Positions 57,740-64,000 of a stretch of DNA of 64,000 nucleotides are shown here, piece by piece. The notes beneath the pieces are model-generated. The model was given only the letters and a program-made list of their open reading frames with translations, was not told where the DNA came from and ran no database searches. Each line of letters starts with the position of its first letter. Position 1 is the stretch's first letter. A program made the position numbers and the translations under genes. Origin of the DNA: Talpa occidentalis (Eukaryota; Chordata; Mammalia; Eulipotyphla; Talpidae); contig NW_023601322.1 of assembly GCF_014898055.3 (NCBI RefSeq), forward strand, positions 5,847,312 to 5,911,311, read 5' to 3'.

Positions 57740-58330
57740 TTCTATCACCACTTATTGAGGGCTTATTATGAACTTTGTGTCTGCCATTTTGAATATACTT
57801 TTTTTTTTTTTTTTGACCAGAGTTCCTTTATTTTTTTTTATTTTATTTTTTTTTTAAATATTAAATTTTATTTTTATATTCCCCCATACAATTGCAAACG
57901 CCCCATTCTGACCCCAATCCTTCCCCTCCCGCCCCCCACCCCCAAAAAGTGTCTCTGGTTCATAGTTTTTTGTTGATTTTGATTTTCACTTTCTTATATT
58001 CATTTTCCTGGTCCCTTATTTAAGTTTTCTAGATTCCTGCTATGAGTGAGACCATCCGGTATTTTTCTTTTTCTTTTTGGCTTATTTCGCTGAGCATGAT
58101 CCCTTCCAGTGCCATCCATGTTGCTGCAAATTGCATGTGTTTATCTTTTTTGAATGCTGAGTAATATTCCATGGTATATATGTACCACATCTTCTTGAAT
58201 ATACTTTTGAGACACACTGTGCTATCTCCAGTGCACACAGGAGCAAACTCAGGCTAAAAGACATTGACTGATTAGTCAAAGGTGAAACAGTTAATATGTG
58301 ATAGCTCTTGACTATCAGCACCATCCCTCT
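57740..58330 (-). mobile_element. MIR relic, minus, split by an L1
   Basis: Left piece 57748-57790 (CACTTATTGAGGGCTTATTATGAAC...TGTGTCTGCC) and right piece 58209-58330 (GAGCAAACTCAGGCTAAAAGACATTGACTGATTAGTCAAAGGTG, then TGATAGCTCTTGACTATCAGCACC) are collinear parts of an antisense MIR. The L1 at 57803-58194 inserted between them. Confidence 0.65.
57803..58194 (-). mobile_element. Young 5'-truncated L1, minus, with candidate 3' transduction
   Basis: Retains the ORF2 end (MWYIYTMEYYSAF to SLIAGI at 58029) and the young 3'UTR shared with the copies at 9226 and 14806. After the poly(A), seen as T-rich 57829-57855, comes a 16-nt foreign segment (TAAAGGAACTCTGGTC on the minus strand, about 57829-57814) and a second poly(A) (about 57813-57799). 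Exact 14-bp target-site duplication TTGAATATACTTTT at 57789-57802 and 58195-58208. Confidence 0.95.
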
Positions 58331-61185
58331 GTGTTCCTCTTGGTAACCATGATGCCTGTCATTAGCTTAATGAATGATACACCATACTGACATCAGAATT
58401 GGGCTAACTAATCAGATTTGGCCAGATTCCCAGTTTTATTAATTTCTAGAATGATTAAAAGTGTTTCCTTATGGGAACTAAATCTACTATACTCTATCAG
58501 GGGATTCTATTTCATGAACTGTCTTGGGTCAAATTCAACTGACATAATTATGGAAATAAATCTCAGTACATTTATTTAGAGTTCCCATCCCATGACCCAT
58601 AGCCAACTGGCTACCAATACAGCATTTTTGGTTTGAAGTCAATCTTTGAATCCCAAGGCAATTCAGAAATTGCCAGAATTTAGGGGAAATAAATTACACT
58701 GATTCTGTTTAAGAAAGCATCCTCATCAGACATTTTAACTCCAAATATAAGATCTCAAGGCACTTGTAGAGAGCCAACAATTGGTTCTTTAAATGCTAAT
58801 TTTCTTGTGGAATAAATATTTCTAGTCCATAATGATTTAATGTGGCCAGGTGGTAAAGCAAGTCTCTGAACTATCTCTTATATTTCCTCAGTGAGTTATT
58901 CTACAAATGGGGTAAAAAATTCCACAGGTTGAGAGTTGGAATTATTGCCTAATACTTATTACATAGTCCCTGGATATATGCTAAGAAATTTGTTAAATGT
59001 AACTCTTGGGATACTTATTCTGGAGATATTTTATGATCAATTTTCTGCTCAGTGTCAGACACCAGGTTTAGAATCCTATTCCTTAAGGATGCAGAAGATG
59101 AATATTGACTATCTCTGTGATAATCATGGAGTTCCACGTCAGTAGGATATTACTCACAAATCTTTCACTGAATTTTAGGGTAAGGTTACTACTTTTTGTT
59201 TGTTTGTTTTGCTTGTTTATTAGTTATAATTGTAAATATTTGTTTCATTCTTTCCAGACTCCTTGTTTTTGGTTTGTTCCTATGTTCTAAGTCCAGAACT
59301 TCAGTCAATAGTCAGGTCTTCCTTCTCACCAGATCTGTTCCACTAATAGCCTTTTCAGTGTCTGACCTCAGATAGGTGCTAAAGAGAGATACCAAAACTC
59401 CGTATTCAACATTATTTACAAGAACCATGCAGAGGGCAAACGTCTCAGTGACCCAGAGCAGAGATTTTAATTACAATGAATTGGGCCACCATCACTGTTT
59501 CCTTCAGAAGTCCCCCCAAGCCATCTCAGAACAGGCTGTCACAAACCTTGATAGTTATTATTAGATTTACTAAGTCTCCTGAGTATATAATTATACTGGT
59601 GATTTCTCAATTCCCATCTTATTGAAATTTTCCTTTGTTCACTATATGCTTGTAAGTATTTGTCAGATTCTGGCTGACTATCCCCTAGCTTCATAGAGGT
59701 CATCTGTTGCCCCAAGAATGAATGCAGAATGCTGAGTTTCAAGCTACTGTGTATCTGAAGTGGTACTCAAGGAATTCAAAGCAAAAGTCCTGCAAAATTA
59801 TCTTGTTTACTGACTGGATGGAATATAAATAAAGTAGAACAAACTGGAGATTATTTTCATCTGTCAAAGTACCTTGTCCGTATGACATAGATAATGTGGT
59901 TACTGGTGTCTTTGAAACTAATTGGCTTTTTTGGTTTGTTTTCCCAATCTAATGAGACACAGAAAAAGAGAAGTTCTATTACAAATATATTTTTGTTGAG
60001 AATAGTTACATCCCAAAGATAAGTAATTTAAAGTGTCTGTTCTCAAACCTAGAGATAAAACATAAGTGGCGATTAAGGTATTTTGTTTGATTATAAGTAA
60101 CCTATTATTACACTGCACATATTAATATACAGGCTAGTAATAGCTGGATACAACATCTTGGTTGAAGAGTTTTAGAATTTATGATGCAACTTTAAGGACA
60201 ATTTTGTCAGAATGACAACCACTTCCAATTAAAAAAAAGAAAAAATACACTGTTGCTTTGACTCTTGTGGCTATTGACTGAGTTGATATTTTTTATTTAT
60301 TTGATCTATGTGATAAAACAGTGATTCTTTGTGCTTGTGTAATAAAGTGCAATGAGCTTCACTCACATTTCTAGTAAAGTACAAAACTAAGAAAAAGATG
60401 TCAATTATGTATTCATTGTCCCACTTTAAGAATGAAAATCTTAGTGACAATTATTAGTAACTTCCCACTTTATTCCCTGTAGCATATCCGTCAGGTTTTT
60501 TAATTTAAAGTTTAACAAAGAAAACAATCAAGATAGTCAGAATCATACTGTGCATCTATATATGCACACAACTATATTCAAACTATATCCTATTTATCAA
60601 TGAACTTATAAAAATATAAGCCACTTAAGAAAATGCTGCAGTGTTTCTAATATTGCCTAGACATAAAACTCTCTATAGAAATGTTTGTTTCCTATATCAC
60701 TTAATAAAGAAATATAAAACTCTTGTATGAAAGGAGCCCAGAATCTTGCTTTCCTTTATTGGTTCATTGCCTGTTCCATTTTCCTCACATCTGCTAATTC
60801 ATTTTGTAGGGCAGTTCATGACATGGAGAGAGAATATTGCCTTTTATGAGCACTCAAAGTCTATTCTTTTAAAGAAATACTTATGTATTCATATTAAATT
60901 ATAATAACTTATTAACAGCAAAACAGTGGTTATATATGGCAAACAAGATGGAAAAAAAAGTGGGAAAACAACTCATTCCCATGTTGTTCATTGCCTGAAA
61001 TTTCCAGGGACATTTAAAAATCATTTTGAGTTCAATTTGTCACAAACACCCGCCCATTTTGCTGGGCACCCCTTCTGCTCGGCTGAGAACACAATCTGCC
61101 CCGCCAGCTCATGGTTATGAACCCCCATCACTATCGTGCTCATGCTCATTATACATTAACCTGGCCCTGGCGCCACTGACTTCTT
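58331..61185. other. Unassigned AT-rich unique DNA
   Basis: No gene, SINE or confident repeat in almost 2.9 kb. Frames of up to 69 codons are not gene-like. Confidence 0.45.
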
Positions 61186-61189
61186 CATC

Positions 61190-61605
61190 TTTTGCCTTCT
61201 GAGAAGACCTACACATCATCAGGTTCCCTCGTTGTTCAGAGGAGGAAGCTGGAGAAAATGGCAGAGCCATCTGAAGCCGGGCTGTGGCTCTGCTGCAGTT
61301 TTAATGTTTCATATTACATATTAATCCTCCTCCTTGTAGCTGACGTCCTAGAAACCCGCATTTTAAGTTTGAAAGCTTCATTGTTGCAGAGTGGTAGTCG
61401 ATTGCACAGACACTGTTTGTTCCGTGCATTTGCATTTATTTTGAATTACTTGCATTTTTTTTTTCACACTGATACCAACATGACTCCAAATATTTCGTTT
61501 GCTTCTATTAGTGCTAAATATCTGCGAAACGCCTCACCATCCTGCCAGACCAGCCTTGAGACAACGGCCTTCCCATTTGGACAGTCACTATGCCTTGGCT
61601 AGGGA
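61190..61605. other. Candidate conserved non-coding block
   Basis: Non-repetitive, balanced sequence, distinct from its AT-rich flanks. It has TAGCTGACGTCC (CRE-like TGACGTC), GCATTTGCATTTATTTTGAA (octamer-like ATTTGCAT) and CGATTGCACAGAC. It is open for 136 codons on the plus strand, but the product has no recognised domain and reads through T-rich DNA, so coding is unlikely. Confidence 0.3.
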
Positions 61606-61873
61606 ATTCCAAGTCACACTGCTATGTGTTGTTCAGGTTTCTTTTCTTCTTATTGGTCTTGTCAGAAGAATGAGACTCTTCTGCACACAGATCTCCTTGC
61701 TTTAGTTGGTTGAAGCTTATATATCCATCTGCACCCTGCAGCTTGGCTGGGACAGGATGACCTTTTCTGTTAACACTGGATGATTACGCTGGATGATCAT
61801 CCAGAGCAATGGTTTTACCTTTCATCCCTTTCTCTAGTTTGTTCAGTGAAGTCAACAAATGATTCTTACTTTA

Positions 61874-62144
61874 TTTTTTAAAAATATTTATTTATTTATG
61901 CATATAAGAACTGGGGTACAGGCCAGAGATGCAGGGGGTGAAAGGATTCACCAGTGACAGAGTGGGGAACAGAACAGGCAGACTGACAAAGTACACTGCT
62001 GAGGGGAGCAGTGGGGAGACAGGAGAGGTCTGCTGTGCCATGTGGGTCAGCTCCCTGGCCTGCCAGGGATCGAACTTGTGCTGCAGAGGCTACAGATAGC
62101 TTCACAGTGCTGTGCTTCACCCCTTGCACCACCAGGGAGACCCC
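61874..62144 (-). mobile_element. tRNA-derived SINE (subfamily A), minus
   Basis: Full-length. Antisense B box GGGATCGAAC, head ACCACCAGGGAGACCCC. Exact 14-bp target-site duplication TGATTCTTACTTTA at 61860-61873 and 62145-62158. Confidence 0.95.
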
Positions 62145-62344
62145 TGATTCTTACTTTAAAAAGGGTTTGTGTGTGGCCCTGATGGTGCTTCACATACAGT
62201 GTTTGACAGGAGGGTGTTGGCCGAGCCATCAAATGACATCACAACGCTACAACGAGTACTTCAGTATCTTGGTATTTCAAAGATACAAACTTTCTTCCTA
62301 AATATCTTAAATTTATATAAAAAAATTATCTTCTTCTGAGAATA

Positions 62345-62485
62345 TTCACATGCAGTATTTTATTTGTTCAAACCCCAGGAGTTAAGTAGACAGAGCAGAT
62401 GGTGTTAGAATAACCCCATACAGACGTGAAAGCTGTGACTCGGTGAGGTTATCCTTGACAAAGTCACACAGTAGCCAACAAAAAG
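62345..62485 (-). mobile_element. MIR SINE relic, minus
   Basis: Antisense MIR core: GAATAACCCCATACAGACG, GTGACTCGGTGAGGTTATCCTTGACAAAGTCACACAGTAGCC. The consensus is ...GAGGTTAAGTAACTTGCCCAAGGTCACACAGCTAG. Confidence 0.7.
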
Positions 62486-63300
62486 CCGAAAGGAAAGGGT
62501 GCAATTTCTTTTAACAGTAGCAAAATAATGTTCTCACAGTATCACATTCATACAAATCAGGGCTATGATCTGACTGAGTTTCGATTTTAAGGGTTAGTTC
62601 TCATTATTCCGTTAGTGAACAGACTGAGGGGCATACGAGACCCTCCAATCTTGCACACTTTAAATGGGTTCGGCCACCCATTGCATATTCTTGGTGTGAA
62701 AGGTCTTTAAAAGAATGTGTGTTCAGCATAGAAGAAAAGAAAGGACAAAGTTTCTTAATGAAACACCCAATGTTACCCAACCCCTTGTGGGAAAATACTC
62801 AGCTAATAGTTTGTTTAGGTAGGAACAATGACTCTTTGACTTGAAAAATATAACTATTCTTGGGGGGCAGGGAGGAGGGAATAAGGCTTCTTGTCTTTAT
62901 GTTGTCCTGCCGAGAGCTATGTTCATGCTCTCTCTTCCCAGAGGAAGACAACTCAAGGTTTAATCTTTTTCTAAAAAGTGCACTGCAGAGAGGCAAAGCC
63001 TGGGTCCCATTGTTAAATCGTCGTTACCTGGTCCTTGGGTGTCAGTGAGGGTGAAAAGTGTGCAGGCAGCAGGTTTTGCACAGCTGATTCAGGCTGTGCA
63101 CCGATGGGCTTGCTCTCCTGCCTCTCAGAGGATGGAGGGGTCCTTCTTCAGAACCTTTTACAAAAAGCTCACAAAACTATATCCAGGAATGCTCACTGAT
63201 AAAGGAAGTACGTCAAGCCAAAAAATAATAATAAAATGGTACAGAGATGGAGTTAGGGAGAATCTCTGATGGTATCATGTGAATAGATACTTCAGAAAGA
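62486..63300. other. Unassigned DNA
   Basis: No recognised repeat or gene. Confidence 0.4.
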
Positions 63301-63308
63301 AGGAAGCA

Positions 63309-63548
63309 GGGCCTCCCTGGTGGCCAAAGGGTTAAGCTCAAGGCTACCACTGTGGTAGCCTGGGTTCATCCCCCACCAGGGAGCTACCCACATAACGCAG
63401 CAGACCTCTCCTGTCTCCCCGCTGCTCCCCTCAGCAGTGTATTTCAGTCCACCTACCTGTTCTGTTCTCCACTCTGTCTCTGGTGAATCCTTTCAACCCC
63501 ATACCTCTGGTCTACACCCCAGTTCTTCTACACAAAAACAAAGAAAAA
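63309..63548 (+). mobile_element. tRNA-derived SINE (subfamily A), plus, diverged
   Basis: Head GGGCCTCCCTGGTGGCCAAA, altered B box GTTCATCCC, body CAGCAGACCTCTCCTGTCTC and degraded tail (ACACAAAAACAAAG). The flanks are A/G-rich (AGAAAGAAGGAAGCAG / AAAGAAAGAGGAAAG), so the target-site duplication is only approximate. Older than most copies here. Confidence 0.92.
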
Positions 63549-64000
63549 AGAAAGAGGAAAGAAAGCCACATGGTTGATAAAACAGCTTTCAAGCTTCACT
63601 TCAGTCCCCATGGGTCTCTCACCTGTTTTGAACACTCTCTACCTGTTCCGAATGCTGCCAGAGTGCTCTCCCAACCCTACAAAAATATGTGGAAGAAGAT
63701 GTTGGGATTATGTTTGTAAAATTCCTGCCAGAGCTGAGTGCTTCAGCTTGAATTATTATCCTCTTGCTTTGCCACAGTTTGTATTAGGTGAGCAGTTTGT
63801 AATTAGAAATTGAGATATGCGAACCAGGCTAAGCCCTTCATGTGTGGCAGGCACATGGCAGTCTCCCCAGTTAATCCTCAGCAGATGACCTCATTGACAG
63901 GTGATGGTCTCTACTGACAGGTAAGGGGGGGCACTCTGGACCCCAGGATCAGGTGCCAGACTTCTCGATCCTTCATTGCTCTTTGAAATGTGTCTGCTAT
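63549..64000. other. Unassigned DNA at window end
   Basis: No gene or repeat recognised. Short frames of 78-79 codons overlap in two frames and are not gene-like. Confidence 0.4.

Overview
The window looks like an intergenic (or deep intronic) stretch of a placental mammal nuclear genome. It is AT-rich and scattered with interspersed repeats. I find no protein-coding exon, rRNA, functional tRNA, CRISPR array or operon that I can support. Open frames are all short (150 codons at most). The longer ones mostly lie on repeats: antisense and sense SINE bodies, the L1 ORF2 C-terminus and L2. The base composition, MIR, L2, MLT1 and MER5-type relics, long target-site duplications and poly(A)-tailed insertions all indicate a mammal.

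The dominant element is a tRNA-derived SINE of about 270 bp, with 21 copies (10 plus, 11 minus) and one 24-nt orphan fragment. It has a tRNA-like head (GCCTCCCTGGTGGCGCA with a GTTCGATCC B box), a unique body and an (AAAT)n/A-rich tail. Most copies have 9-17 bp target-site duplications. Two subfamilies are visible. The head and body do not match the dog, cow, pig, horse, hedgehog, shrew or vespertilionid SINEs I know. The best guess is a Rhin-1-like SINE of a rhinolophoid bat, held with low to moderate confidence. Three young 5'-truncated L1 copies share one 3'UTR, so L1 was recently active. That argues against a pteropodid bat.

Layout. 0-5 kb: decayed L1, SINEs and an antisense MLT1-type LTR. 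5-9 kb: mostly unique AT-rich DNA. 9.2-9.5 kb: young L1 with a candidate 3' transduction. 9.8-10.3 kb: (GA)n and a GC-richer block. 10.3-14.8 kb: unique DNA with L1M relics. 14.8-15.6 kb: best L1 copy. 17.65 kb: a small poly(A)-tailed retrocopy. 18-21 kb: unique. 21.45-23.5 kb: older L1, then a 0.24-0.26 kb inverted duplication containing SINEs. 24-33 kb: SINE cluster with MIR and L1M relics. 33.6 kb: MER5-like DNA transposon relic. 38-41 kb: L1M and MLT1 relics. 44.5 kb: sense MaLR LTR. 46-47.7 kb: long L2 interrupted by foreign sequence. 48.6-49.1 kb: a solo LTR with a 5-bp target-site duplication. 49.1-50.2 kb: related 12-bp repeat arrays. 55.0-55.6 kb: possible antisense LTR. 57.7-58.3 kb: L1 nested inside a MIR. 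61.2-61.6 kb: candidate conserved noncoding block. 61.9-64 kb: two more SINEs and a MIR.

No undescribed biological system is evident. The most unusual structures are the inverted duplication at 22.35-23.37 kb, two L1 insertions that each carry a 15-16 nt segment between two poly(A) tracts, and the solo LTR.
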